From Owenia fusiformis (Eukaryota; Annelida; Polychaeta; Sabellida; Oweniidae): 64,000 bases of DNA. The notes beneath the pieces are model-generated. The model did not search any database and was not told the DNA's origin. It was given only the letters and a program-made list of their open reading frames with translations. Below, one piece after another: positions 11,701 through 26,700 of the stretch. Position 1 is the first letter of the stretch; every line of letters starts with the position of its first letter. The position numbers and the translations under genes are program-made. The stretch lies in NCBI GenBank assembly GCA_903813345.2, contig CAIIXF020000005.1:19907375-19971374 (forward strand). The letters are read 5' to 3'.

Positions 11701-14700
11701 AAAGTATTACTTAACTTGACACGAAAGTGTCTAGGTAACTACAAAAATGTTTTTCATTCGATCAAAGTCTATCTTATGAATAAAAATAAATAGTTTCATA
11801 TGAAAGAAATGGTTTCAATGGACTTTGTGCCCATTTTCTCTATTTCAAGTTAAGTAATTTCTTCCTTGTCTGAAAACATATTTTCAAAAATTGCACAGTG
11901 GTTAGACTGACATAATAAAGGATCAATAAAATATAAATTAATGGCTTCCTTGTGATTTGATTTTCAAATGAACATATTCAAGATCATTCAACAATGTCAA
12001 GGACTTCAACAAAACTAAACTGCAGTGTTAAGGTAGTTGTATACCCTGAGGCCTCAAATTAAATTATGATATAGTGCATATATTTTTATATCAAATGACC
12101 ATGACATATAAAACAAAAACGTTGGTATCACTGAGTTTTTTTACTTAAAGCTAGAAAACAGTCATTTTGATGAAAACCACACATTGAATGAAAATAATTT
12201 GTGCCGAATTTGAAGTGCCAAAACCCTATGGTTAGGAAGCTATTTGGTTTTATTGCATTTTGAAGTACAAATGTCTTTTGAGCAGGTGTCCAAGGCATTG
12301 TGTTTCTCAACTGTAACTTACTACAGGAGCAATACATATACAGTCTCTTCTTTCTTTCCTAAATAAATGAAAACAATTGTTTCAGTATTTTCCAAGATAT
12401 AGCAATTCTTTTCAGTTGCCTTTTTTGAACACTAGGCCTATGAACATTTAAAATGCCATTACTGGGTATGATAATCCATCGAAATTGTATATCCATATAA
12501 AGTAAAAAATCTCATTTTTCAAAAGTATGATATCACAAAATATATATGATAGTGTCCTAAAGCTGAACACTCATCAGATCATTGCTCCTATGCTATAGCA
12601 TTGAATCACATTTTCCAGTGAATAACTACCTTAAAAATAAAATCAAGAGAACCACAATTTATAATAAAAAGAATTCAGTTATATAATGCAAAAGAATGAA
12701 ATTAATGGCACGGTAGACATATTTCATGACGTATTAAATTTCTGCTACATAGAAAAGACTGACATACAACAAGAATTTATACAACCCAAGAAAATACTTC
12801 CACACCAACCAAGCAATAGAGCAAAGCATTGATGATTAAGAGCAAATATAACAATGGCATATGACAAGGTAGGGGTTACTTTATGAATACCATATATTAA
12901 ATAATATCTCAGTTACCTGACTTATCTTTGGAGGTCATATCTAAGAACTTACATACCTAACTTTGTAACCAACTTCTGAAACAACTTACTAAGTTGTATT
13001 CTCTCTAAAGGAGTGCACAGTTCAACACCCTATGCAGACAGAGCCTGTGGGAAATATTGGGTGCGGCGCAAATGAGCGGAGGGTGCGGAGCTAACTGTCA
13101 TTTTTGAATTTAAAATTGGGATATTTCTGAAACTAAGCCGTTTTGGGACTTCAAATATACCAAGATATGTGTATTTGACACCAAATATCAATAAAATTGT
13201 GAAAATAGTAGTGCAATTCATTTTATAGCGACGCAGTATGCCTTTAACATTTCCCAGACCTATATATTTTGAGACTATCCTTTTAATACTGCGTCCCCAG
13301 CATTCATAAAAAATGGTGTTTAGGATACACTACCCATGCAAATTATTTTTGCATCTTGGATTTTTGTATCTGTGTGATTTTATAAAAATTCGGAAATGTT
13401 CTTCAGATATGAGCCCCCTCTAAATATTGGGTGCGGAGGTACGTTTATGGAGCTCCTCAGCACCCAATATTTAGAGGGGGCTCATATCTGAAAAACATTT
13501 CCGAATTTTTATAAAATCACACAGATACTGCCTGGCTTCCAAGATGCAAAAATAATTTGTATAGATAGTGTACCTTGAACACCATTTTTTATGAATGCTG
13601 CGGACTCAGTATTAAAAGGATAATTTCAAAATATACAGGTCTGGGAAAGGTTTAAGGCACATTGCGCTACTATTTTCACAATTGTATTGATATTTGGTGT
13701 CAAATACACATATCTTGGTATATTTGAAGTCCCAAAACAGCTTAGTTTCAGAAATATCCCAAATTTAAATTCAAAAATGACCGTTAGCTCCGCACCCTCC
13801 GCTCATTTGCTCCGCACCCAATATCTCCCACAGGCTCTGTCTGCATAGGGTGTTCAAATGAGCGCACCCTCATGTAACTTTTATGTTGAATATGGCCACA
13901 AGAAAACATGAAGTTATTTCAAACATGAAAAGCTGTATTATATTGATATTTTCAGAATGTGTTATTGAAGACCATTATGCTGTTCATCATGTACCAGGTG
14001 ACCATCCAATACACTGCCGATGTCACACAGCTAGATATGAGAAGCGTGGGACTCACAAAACTAACAGAAAGCATGTTCAAAGAATCTCCTTATCTAAAAA
14101 TTCTCTATCTAGACAACAATAACATTAGCACAATTGAGCTGGGTGCATTCTCTGGTTTAGACTTATTAGAAGAATTATGGCTGACAAATAATAAACTGAC
14201 AATTTTACAAGATGATATATTCAGTAATTTGACATCACTGACAAATCTTAGATTAGATAATAATGACATTACAAACTTAACAGAAGATATATTCAGTAAG
14301 TTAATATCACTGAAAACACTTTCCCTTTATAGCAATGACATAACAATATTGCCAGGTGGCTTATTCAGTGACTTAATATCCCTGACTTATCTAAACATTG
14401 GCCACAATGGCATTAAAATGTTACCAAAGGAGATATTTAGCAATTCAACCTCACTGGAAACACTAATCCTGAGAAACAATGATATAACAACATTACCTGA
14501 TAACATATTCAGTAACTTGAAAACTCTGACATATCTTCACCTTGGATACAATGACATCACAATGTTACAAACTGGGATATTCAGAAGCTTGATATTATTA
14601 AGAAATCTTAATTTACAAAATAATCAACTCCAAGGTGTACCACATGATGTATGTAAGTACATGCCAATGCTGACAGGTTTATATTTGAAAGGAAACCATA

Positions 14701-17700
14701 TCACTACAGTACCACTTGAACATATAAATAATGCCACTGCAATAATTGCTAGTGACTTCTGCTTAGATATAAGATCTTTGGCTAATTTAACAACAATAAC
14801 CACAACTCATACATCCTCAATGCAGAAAACAGAACAACCATCTACCCTAAAATCTGGAGCATCCACCCCTACAATAGAATCATCCGACAAAGACACCGCA
14901 TCTTCTGGCCAACCTATAAATAATTCCACAGTCATTGGTTTAGCAAGTGGAATATCCGTTTCTGCTTTGCTAGTCATTGTTTTGGTATTGGTATTGGTGA
15001 TTGTATGTAAAAGAAAATCTAACAAACCAAAACACAACAGCTCAACAAGTGAGGCGAATACCCAAGAAGATGATATCTATGAAGAAATTCAAGATGTTCC
15101 TATAGACATACATCAATTAACAGATGACAACAGGCACAACACGTACAAACACATCAATGATGACATACAACAAGACCCACATAACTATACACCAATGACT
15201 GAATTACATACCATGGCCAATGAAACTGAAACAGACCATTCATATGTGAATACAACTCTTGGAAATGAATCTGATAGTTCTGATGATTATATACATCCTG
15301 CATAGATGAAAGGAAGAACAGGATATCTAATTTAGCCTGTGGTACTTTAGCTAAAAGTACTATGAAATAATAACAATTCTAATATGATACATGACGTCAC
15401 AATAACTAGAACAATTCATTTACTGGTCTATAACATAGAACAATATCATATTGACACTAAAATAATAAATCTATCGCCCTCGGTCAATTTGATATTTTCC
15501 TTGGCCAATATCATATTTTCCTTCGAAAGAAAATTTATATTCCATCCCTACCATTAAATAACCTATATGTTTATGATATTAGCAAAGACAATATATTGTG
15601 TATATTTTTCACACTTGACATCACAAATGTATTTTGAATTATTAATTCTTGTACAATAACATTATTTTTCATATTAGACATTCCGAGCAAAAAGATTTTG
15701 ATTACAATTTACTATGCATACATTTGCAAGATATTGTATTGTATATGTACATATTTAAATTGTTTTTGTGTATATTTCACATGATTGTAAATTACATGCG
15801 TAGCCTGTACATAATAATTTTTCAGATTAATTAATGCTTTTGAGGAATGAATGAGAGGATATTAAATTATTGAAAAAAATATCTGGCAATAATGTGTCTG
15901 AGAAATTATGTGTCATTTCTAGAACACATATTATGTCCTAAATAACAAATTATACCAGAGTGTGGAAGTTATGTGAAATTCTGCTTTAAGGCAGAAATAT
16001 ATATTGTGTGGTTCTGTTCAGATTGTTAGGTTTGTTATTCTGTCATGTTTGTGACTTAAGTAGAGACTCTTAGGATACAGCTGTCAGTTGTATATCAGCT
16101 TTGGTCCAAAATCATAGTCGCCAGTGTCAAATCAGGGGAATAATGCTTATAGTGATTTTTTGAAAAGGTATTTCTCACTAGAATTTAAGGGGTCAACGAT
16201 TTCGGCTTTGTCTTTACCAACGTTTTTAATAAAACTTTAAGAGTCAGTTAGACACCAAAATTACTGCCCAAACTGATCTAGCTATATGCTGAATTATGGC
16301 AACAGCTTTATTTTTGGCCCCCATTTCGGTGGCCATTTTCAAAATTGGCTTTCCAGCAGAACTTAGGGCAGTATAAAATGAACACTATATTGGGCGAACA
16401 TTCTCTATATCCCCACGAACTTTGTAGAATAGGATAATGACACCACCTTACCTTATTAAGTGTATTGTGTCTGAACCAAGAATCAGCCACTGAAGTCTTG
16501 GCCTTGAGTTGCTTTCCCTCAACTGTATTACTATGCCATTCAATAAATGCCCATCTGAAATGAGACATGGGAAATTGTCATATTAAAATATCAAGGAACT
16601 TCCATCAAATATTGACCATCAGAAGTGAAAACATCTATCAAATAAAACAAAACAACCCAATCAAATGTCGCAACCTACAAATGATTACTAGTCACAAGAA
16701 ATGAAGACTTATCATAACAATATGTCACAATTTCTTGGTAATGGCAATGATCTAATAAAAAATGATATAAATAGAGACTTGCTGACAATATCCACCTGGT
16801 TTATATTCACAACTCACATAAAGAAAGTAGAACAAACCTAAGGTGCTTGAGACATTTTATTTTGTATCTCTTCTCAGCCTCATTTACTCTGGCTCTGTGT
16901 TGTTCTGTCTCCTGTCTCCAGACTATGATGACCTTTTTGCAGACAACTTCTTTAAAGTGGTGTCTTGCCCTTTGTGTCTTTCTGTTTTTCTCTCTTCTAT
17001 ACTGGGTGTACTGCAATTAAAATTGTAAATTTTGATTGATATCTAATTAAGGTTTGAGATTTTACAAAACTTGGGTTTATGTTCCATATAAAATATACAA
17101 AAAAGTGATCAATGACAAGAATGCGATCCTAGCAGACAAAAGTTGTTTTAAATTTTAATTTGGCAAACAAAATTTTTGAAATAATACAATTTCATTTTTC
17201 CTGGAAAGGACACAAGTCTGCTGTATTAATGGTTGCTGCATTTATAAAGCTTAATCACAAATTCAAACTTGTAATAATCACCCTTTTCCAAGCGTTGAGC
17301 ACAAGTGTCTTCCTGGTATGAATGTTGTGTCTCTCTGCCCTTGCTTCAGCAGCATGTCTGCAAACAAGAATATAAGTATATCCAATCAATATCCCATATC
17401 AAAGTCCTCAACATAAGCAGAAATATCAATTTCCAGGTTTTCTAGTTTCACATAGCCTCTTAGCAATAACTTTCTAAACAGACAATTTTCAATAAATTTT
17501 ACTGTAGTGTACTTTTTCAGGTGATATGAAATTTCATTTTTCAAAATGACTGCTGTACTCCATGAATTGCAAAAATACAATATGAGATAATTCCAGATAC
17601 ATACTGTACGCCCGGTATTATTCGCGTGCGATTAACTTTTGCGCTTTTCGCGATGGTGTTAAAATCGCGAAAAATTATCGTCACGAAATTGCCAATTAAA

Positions 17701-20700
17701 TCCCCGGGAATTTGTTATTACCCGGGGCTCTGATGCATTTTCGTTTTGTGTAGTGTTATTGGGCGATAATTGGATATCCACGATCTTCAGGACTTCAGTA
17801 ATGTCCATTTTACGTTGGCTGATTCGGCCCAGTACCACCAGTAGGCCCAATAATGATATCGATGACATCATCGCAAATGAAGTGCAAATTGCAAAAGATA
17901 ACATGAAGTCCAATTCCAAACGCGGGACATCAGGTAAGTGCAATTACTGTACATCTACTAGTAATTTAGCTTGAGAATTCCGAGAATAATGAATTTCAAA
18001 CTTGTGAAATTCGCGAAATTTAATAGCCGCGAAACTGTGTTTTCGCAAAATTCGCGAAATTAAAGCTCGCGAATAATACCGGGCGTACAGTAGCTGTTTC
18101 AATACTTACTGTTTGTTAGCCTCTCTGATGATGTTTACCCAAGCACTGAATACCTTCCTACATATAACAGTCCCATAGTGACTTACAGCCAAAACCTAAT
18201 TTTGAAAATATAAAAAATACTTGTTATTTATAATCATTCTTTAAAATGAATTAATTGGCATGTTGATGTGAAGAGGCAGTTTAGCCCCAAAGCTCAATGG
18301 TAGAGAATTCAGCCTGACACTATTTGGGTCCAAACTAAGTTGGACTGACTTTTAACATCACCTATTATTTATTATGATGCAATTCTCCTGTTTATTGGTA
18401 CATTCATAAGATTAATTACAATTTTACCATTGTGCTCCAATTTATTAGTTCAGCATCAAACATCCACATTTCTGAAGCTGTGTATCATAAATTTAAATAG
18501 TGTATTTAATATTTATTAAAATGTTAAATAAACAACAATGGATAATTTAAAAGAGAGAATACCTGGTGATCTTTTTCTTCAAGTCTAAGATGAGTTTTCA
18601 TCCTCCAAGTGATCAAATATTGCTTTCGTAGAGTTGCTTCATTATGCAGTATAGCCTGGAACATGTGTTTTTCATGAACTTTGGTGGTGACAAACAATCA
18701 GAGGCTGAGTTTAATTCAGGATCATGATTGATAGCACTATTACTTAGCTAGTATTTATGAGCAAATGTAACCTATTTTAATATGGATTACCAAAATATTG
18801 AGGCATGGCTATACATACTTATTATATTTTTAATCATTTTAGCCTAGAAGGCAACTGTTTATGCTATTATAACCCTCCAGGGATGCCAATGGAAATACTT
18901 CAGTTTATGTTATAATCATTTTGGAGCCTGGCTCCTAATACTAGCAGCTTACGTAATACCAGGAATACTAAGTGTATATTCTAATGAAGAAGTATTACAA
19001 CAATTGTAGGAAAAATGGAATTAATTTCGTTATGGCTTAACCCCCTCCTTCCTGCAATGTTACCTAATTAATACTGATATGCGTCACTAGAATTGTTTTT
19101 AAAAAAATCAAGAGTATTCATTTAAATCATCATTAACCTTCTCTCCATAACAAAATTAATTGAAGGTGATACTTCTATATCAGTTAGAAATCGATGCAAC
19201 ACCATCCCTTGCTTACCATATTCTCCATCATGCGATTATCTAAACTCTGTGAGTATGCACTTCTCCATGTATAGAAAAACTTGGCACATGTATTAACCCT
19301 GGAAAAATAAAATAATAGGATGTAATAGCAATGAAATTGAATTTTTATTGAATTGAAGTTTTTTCTATGAAGTATGAAATTGAAGTTGATCAAATTTGCT
19401 GAAATGAAATAGATCATTTTCAGAAATATTGCTCTTCCTTAAAGCATTCATAGCATGGGTCGGTTTTCAGTGGTTCTGAAAATGCATAGTTCTATGCCTT
19501 ACCTAAGAAAACATAGTGCCTCTTTCTCCATGTGCCTCTTGTCCTGCCTGATTTCTACAAACAGCTGCCAGTGATGAAGCAAACGTGGTATGTAGCGTGT
19601 GGTGTAATGAGCATCTGCGATTACATACTGCTTTTGTCTATGGAAGCGCCATCTAACATAGGTCTAAATGAAAAATGTTGATCATCAAGCATGATGCGAA
19701 TTGCATTATCAAGTATCTAGGATATTTCAATGTAATGGCCCTAATAAGTTTGAGTATTTGTATCAATCTGTCTCTTATAATGGACTAGCCTTAATAAGAG
19801 ATGATAATATGGTTCTCATAATGGAATAATCACATGATCATATATAATGTTTTCAATGTAAGTTTTGAAACAGCCCATTTGGAGGTTATTGAATAAACAG
19901 GGTGGTTAAGCCCCACGTTTTTAAGAGAACTTGTACATGATCATGTAGAATTATATTGTCCTCTGGCTGTTATAGCATTCCCTTGCCTCGTAATTGAGTT
20001 TTAAGCTAAATGGAAAATATTTGTATTAGCTCCCAAAAACATGTAGCTTCAAAACCTCCCTAATATATTGAAATCAATGTACCTTCCACTGGTCAACTGC
20101 CCTTTGAAGAACTTTCTTCTGGTGGTGTTTCCATGCTTTCCGAGACAAACTTAACATCTTTAGCTCCTCACTAGACTCACATCTGTTCAACCAGCTGTTC
20201 CAGGTACGATGTAGCAGCTGTAGATAAGGGAGAAACAATGAAACATACCATGTGATACAGACAGGGATTTGAAACTCAAAATGTCTTCTGCGCATGTGAG
20301 ATGTTTCACAAAAAACTCAATTTTACTTTGAGTTCATGCAATTGGTCAAGCTCACTCAAAATTAAGTTTGAGTGAATAGTCTACAGAATTGAAGCAAATT
20401 AGATAAATATTCTTTAATATTGACAACAACAAAACACTAACCATTTTACACCTTAGCTGTGAGGCCATATGCTGCCTGACAACCTTTATTCTTCTTTGTA
20501 CAACATATAGCTGCAATCCCTTGAAACCAACACGCTGTAATAAACAATGAAATTGGGTTGTAGAATACATGTACATGAAGGTTATTCACAGTCAGTGGTT
20601 GGATTAACAGGTGAATTTAGCTTAAAAATGAAGAACTGTGATATTTTGAAAAATGAAACTTTGATCTAAGGCTTATCGTCAGAAAAATAAATCCCATGAG

Positions 20701-23700
20701 ACATCAAGTATACCATGCATGCCTTTCATGCTGCATATGCCAATACATGTTAATGTGAATTCTATAATGACTGTACATCTTCGCTGGTGCTGGTCAACTT
20801 GAATCATAAATCAACTTACCAACAGGTGTCTCATATAATGCATTTCTGCTCTCTGTGTTTGTGATCGCTTCTCATACACTAAATCAATGTCTGTCAAGAG
20901 TTAGGGAAGATTTGCTGAAAATCTAATTGCATGTAATCATATTCTATCCTATCATGGGTTAGGTTAAACACAGCAAAACAAAATTTGTCCTTATTGATGC
21001 CAGAAGGCAACGAATATTTGATGGTACAAGATTTTATAATAAACACTATGAAGTTACTTTACAAAACTCCTCATTCTTAAAACAAATAATAAGATGTCAT
21101 CAATCTCTGTGACATACTCTAAAGCATTGAAGAATTTGGAAATCAGAAAAAATGTAATAGAAATGGAAGTTACGGACATTTGATGACAAAAGTATAGAAT
21201 ATTGCTAATATCATATTAAAATAAGAAGAGGATACAGTGTTGCCAATGTGTGAATATTCTGCGAAGTCTCACTCTTTTAGCTAACTGATCTAGTCTCTCC
21301 GCATGCCTGGCCCTCTTCTGATGCTGGTGCCATCTATTCTGCCATATAAGGAAGTATCGCTGAGACAGAACATCATTATGATGCCTTGTCGCAAATTCTA
21401 CAATACAAAAAATGCAAAATCCTGTAGAAAGAGATATTTTATATGAATCTGAAATATGGTAATATATGGAATACTATATGAAAATAAATATGAAAAAATT
21501 ATGTTGCCTAGTATTTGTGCAATATCTAGATGGACTGTAGATGGATAGATGGCTTCCTCATATACCTATGTTGTTAAATTAATAGAAAAATTCAAACTTG
21601 ACAAGGAAATTAATTTGATAAAAAACTAGCTACATCATATCATACCAAAAAATATTTTTAATTCAATAATCATTAAAGTGAGAAGTGTTAAGGTTATTCT
21701 TTCAATTCATTTCTTCATAATTACAGATGTACAGTTGGCAGTTGCATAATTCTAATAGTTGTCCAAGTAACATTTTCAAGTGCTGATCTCTACAAGGCAA
21801 ATATAACTTCTGGAACACTGATGGAAACAAATTGGAAAGGGGTCTGAAAATCCAGATACAACTTAATTACCTTTGATTGCTGACTTTTCTCGACGATTGA
21901 TAATATATTGCATCCATGCCTTCCATACAAGGCTTAGAATCATGGTACGATTATGAGATATCGCTAGTGTCTCCAAATCTTTGGCCTCGACAGATGCAAG
22001 ATAATGGTCCCTCCAAACACTCCAAAACTACAATGTTACATGAAAGTATAAGCAAATTATAAAATTGGTACAAATTGATGGGCTCGATTTTAAAAATAGG
22101 TCAAGTTGCAAAGGTAGTCCAAAAATAGAAAAATATTATGTTTTGTAATATTAAAAACTGGAAAAAATGAGGAATATAAACAGGTGAACATGAACATTGT
22201 CAACACTTCAACATGTACAGGTACATGTATGGCAGAATATTACTACCACTCCTAAACATCATACTAACTAACAAATTCAAAACCTCATACAAAACTGAGT
22301 CATATTTATTGCTAAATTTATCTAAGTTGGAACGATCTTTAATTGCACAATTACGTATGGGAATTTTACCACTGGAAATTGAAACAGGCAGATTTAGAAA
22401 TGAAAAATTGGAAAATAGAAAATGTACTTTATGTAAATCTGGCAACATTGAGGATGAGGAACATTTTATTTTTAATTGTACATTTTATAAGGAAATAAGG
22501 AAAACATATTTACAAAATCACCAAATTTTTGAAGAAACAGAATCAACTACGGATCAAAAGTTTCAGTATTTATTTGAAAAAATGCCTAGGCAAGCTGCTC
22601 ATTTTGTTAAACTTTGTTATTTTAAAAGAAGAAATGCCATTTATAATGTAAATTGAATTAAACTGCATGTATGTGTCTAAGAAATTCATGCTAGTATTTT
22701 TAAAATTGTTTGTTATGAATCTAATTGTAATTTTTAACATAAGTGGTTGATAAGCCCAAGTGGGCTGGGTTGCTTTTTATTACTTTTCTTTTGTATTGTA
22801 TTGTATTGCATTGTATTGAACCTACCACTGTAAATAACAATAAAACTAAACTAAACTAAACTAAACTAACACAGACTCTTTAACGTTTGCTGATTGGTTA
22901 ACTATGCAATGAGATGGTTTAAAAACATGTCTAATTCAGCACTGTTGGAACTTACTTATAGAAATCAAGTGCTTACCCTAGTGAGGAGACGTAGTTGCCA
23001 TATATGGTGTGCTACTACTTCCTGTTCCCGCTCCACCCTCAAGTCAAGAAGTTTGCCCCTCCACACTGTCCAAACGTGTCTAAAATAATGGATGATGACC
23101 AACTATCAATGCTTATGGAGGAAATTAATTTTGTTACGGGGAAGAGGCAAATGATGATGTTGTTATAGCCCTTGAATTATCAGTAAATCAACACTTTAAT
23201 TCTAACAGAGAGAGATAGGAAGGTGAGGGAATTAAGTCACAATATCTTAAATTTGGACACCATTCCTATGAAACCACAAAAAACAGAACAGAAAGTATAA
23301 GGAATTGTAAAAAAGAATTTTAAAATAATCATAAATATAGGAATGTATTATATTACACAGTTCTCTTTTGTTATTTTACAGACTTCCACTGCCAAATGTT
23401 ACAAAATCCTTTAATTCTAACTGTTGCTACAGTATTTAGACTCAATTTCAATGTACCACAGACCTGATAGCCAACTGATATGCAAAATGTTCCGCTGTGA
23501 TTTTCCTGGATGTCTTCTCCCGTTTGATCTCAATATAATCTCTCCATCTATCAAAACAATGCTTCAGTGAACTAACATCAGCTGAAAAAGATAAATTGAA
23601 TCGTGTGCACAATTGAAGCTATCAATGTCAACATATAGTTTAATACTATTATACAGCAGGAAATTCTTGGTGTGTAATTGTATGCGACTGAAACTTAATC

Positions 23701-26700
23701 AGTTCTATATAAAATAAATGTAAATCAATTTTTTAGGATAATAAGTCATTATAGTCCGGTTGCCAAATACCTCTGACAGGCCAAAGGTCGTTTTAAGGTA
23801 TTAAACGGTACATGTATTTCAGATACATTTTTTCCTTAGCCCAGGATTTCATTCTATGCTTTCATTAACCAATACCTCATTTTTGTTTCTTACCATAATG
23901 AATCGCCAGTTTAAACTTTGCAGTCTTAGCCCGTTGTTTTAAGGTGTATTCCCGCCACAGTCGCCAAACCTTATTCCACATAGTGTACCTAAGAATAAGT
24001 TTCTGAATTGAAATATCAACACAAATTCTTGGGCTATCAATGGAACAATTTTAAATTGGACAACAAAACTGTCCTTATGATTTCCTTATGCATGCACAAA
24101 ATATAAAAGCATGTTCATTGTATAATATAACAAGGCATTAACATGACAAAATGTCACCACCTAGTTGCTCACAATATTATGAGTTCAAACTTAAGTCAGA
24201 TTTGAATTTCTGAGAACTTGTAAAGTCAAATTTGAACTTCTGAAAAGATGTAGATGATTTTGAAAAAAAAATTTGGTCAATTTGAAGCAAGTTGAAAACA
24301 GACCTTTTTGACCTTTTTTGACCTTGAGAAGGTCATTAAAGGTCAAATGTCAAATCTAAAGTCAGATTTGAATTTCTGAGAACATGTAGATGATTTTGAA
24401 AAAAAAAATTAGTCAATTTGAAGCAAGTTGAAAAAAGACCTTTTTGACCTTTTTTGACCTTGACAAGGTCATTGAAGGTCAAATGTCAAATCTAAAGTCA
24501 TATTTGAATTTCTGAGAACATGTAGATGATTTTGAAAAAAAAATTAGTCAATTTGAAGCAAGATGAAAAAATACCTTTTTGACCTTTTTTGACATTGAGA
24601 AGGTCATTGAAGGTCAAATGTCAAATCTAAAGTCAGATTTGAATTTCTGAGAACATGTAGATGATTTTGAAAAAAAAATTTAGTCAATTTGGATAAGTTG
24701 AAAAAAGACCTTTTTGACCTTTTTTGACTTCGAGAAGGTCATTGAAGGTCAAATGTCAAATCTAAAGTCAGATTTGAATTTCTGAGAACATGTAGATGAT
24801 TTTGAAAAAAAAATTTAGTCAATTTGAAGCAAGTTGAAAAAAGACCTTTTTGACCTTTTTTGACCTTGAGAAGGTCATTGAAGGTCAAATGTCAAATCTA
24901 AAGTCAGATTTGAATTTCTGAGAACATGTAGATGATTTTGAAAAAAAAATTAGTCAATTTGAAGCAAGTTGAAAAAAGACCTTTATGACCTTTTTTGACT
25001 TTGAGAAGGTCATTGAAGGTCAAATGTCAAATCTTAAGTCAAATCTAAAGTCAGATTTGAATTTCTGAGAACACGTAGATGATTTTGAAAATTTTTTTTA
25101 GTCAATTTGAAGCAAGTTGAAAACAGACCTTTTTGACCTTTTTTGACCTTGAGAAGGTCATTGAAGGTCAAATGTCAAATCTTAAGTCAGATTTGAATTT
25201 CTGAGAACACGTAGATGATTTTGAAAAAAAAATTTAGTCAATTTGAAGCAAGTTGAAAACAGACCTTTTTTGACCTTGAGAAGGTCATTGAAGGTCAAAT
25301 GTCAAATCTTAAGTCAAATCTTAAGTCAGATTTGAATTTCTGAGAACACGTAGATGATTTTGAAAAAAAATTTAGTCAATTTGAAGCAAGTTGAAAACAG
25401 ACCTTTTTGACCTTTTTTGACCTTGAGAAGGTCATTGAAGGTCAAATGTCAAATCTTAAGTCAAATCTTAAGTCAGATTTGAATTTCTGAGAACACGTAG
25501 ATGATTTTGAAAAAAAATTTAGTCAATTTGAAGCAAGTTGAAAACAGACCTTTTTGACCTTTTTTGACCTTGAGAAGGTCATTGAAGGTCAAATGTCAAA
25601 TCTAAAGTCAGATTTGAAGGTCAAATGTCAAATCTTAAGTCAGATTTGAATTTCTGAGAACATGTAGATGATTTTGAAAAAAAATTTAGTCAATGTGAAG
25701 CAAGTTAAAAAAAGACCTTTTTGACCTTGAGAAGGTCATTGAAGGTCAAATGTCAAATCTAAAGTCAGATTTGAACTTCTGAGAACATGTAGATGATTTA
25801 GAAAAAAATTGAAGTCAGTCTAAACAGTATTTGTTAAGTTATAGGAAGTTGTAAGAAATTGTTACAGACGCCGGACGCCAACCGCCGGACGCCAACCACC
25901 AACCGCCGGACGCCAACCGCCATCGCAAAAAAACGGAGACCATAACAATATGTCACCACTTTTGGTGGTGACATAAATATTTAGAGATTATGTAACTGTG
26001 TCATCAAAGCCTGAGTTCTGCCTATAATAGGCCAACCTTGGGAGACCCTATAATGAAAAAGTTAAAATCTTATTTTACCTGTAGTGACATTCAGCCCTAA
26101 AGTTCAATCTCCATTCTCTGTGACTTGACCACCATAACATATGCCATTCCCCAAACAACTTCTTCAATGTAATCTTCCTATAATGTGCTCTGGAAAAAAG
26201 TGTAATATGTAGTAAGGCTGGCACTAAATGGAATTATTGACTGAACTGTCCAATTTTACCTCCAAAATCTAACTTTCGGAACTATCTCGTCACGTTCCAA
26301 AATATTTGTGATTCATCATTTTTCTTATATAACATTTGTATAACCACTACAATGTATATGGCACACTACAATGAATAGAATTAATGGATAATTATATTGT
26401 TAATTCTTCATTGATTTGATATATTTCATACTTTGAATAAACTATTATGCATCACTGAAATATCTTTAAGTCTGTTCATTTCCATTCCTAAAGTAAATAC
26501 GTTGTAGTGATACTAAAACTCATTCAATATTCTTACATCACATAACTTACCTTGCCTCTGATGGTAGCAACCTCCCAAACACCTTCTGGAGCCAGAGATA
26601 GAGAAACTTGCGTGCTAGACACCTTTATGAAAAGAAGGGTGAACATTTCAGACTACGTTCACCAAAAACAGGTGAAACTTTATCAAGTATTAAGTACCCT

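Larger units (their letters stand above)
9080..26622 (-). other. SFI1: SFI1-like gene: exons 4-25 (centrin-binding W repeats)
   Basis: Exons in coding order: 26622-26551, 26189-26079, 23988-23894, 23581-23464, 23079-22977, 22027-21871, 21397-21236, 20890-20820, 20534-20442, 20217-20083, 19663-19503, 19298-19217, 18655-18563, 18195-18110, 17357-17282, 17010-16838, 16554-16452, 11466-11370, 10845-10685, 10368-10219, 9943-9767, 9251-9080. Most carry one or two Trp-centred helical repeats followed by Lys/Arg/Glu-rich spacers, as expected for Sfi1 repeats. At exon 10 the long form ending at 21236 (IFTHWQHY) was preferred to an earlier GTGAGA donor because only it keeps frame with exon 11. Confidence 0.85.

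Noticed and set aside
24190-25835. CRISPR-like array
   Set aside because: Head-to-tail ~136-bp satellite with no spacers, in an animal intron.
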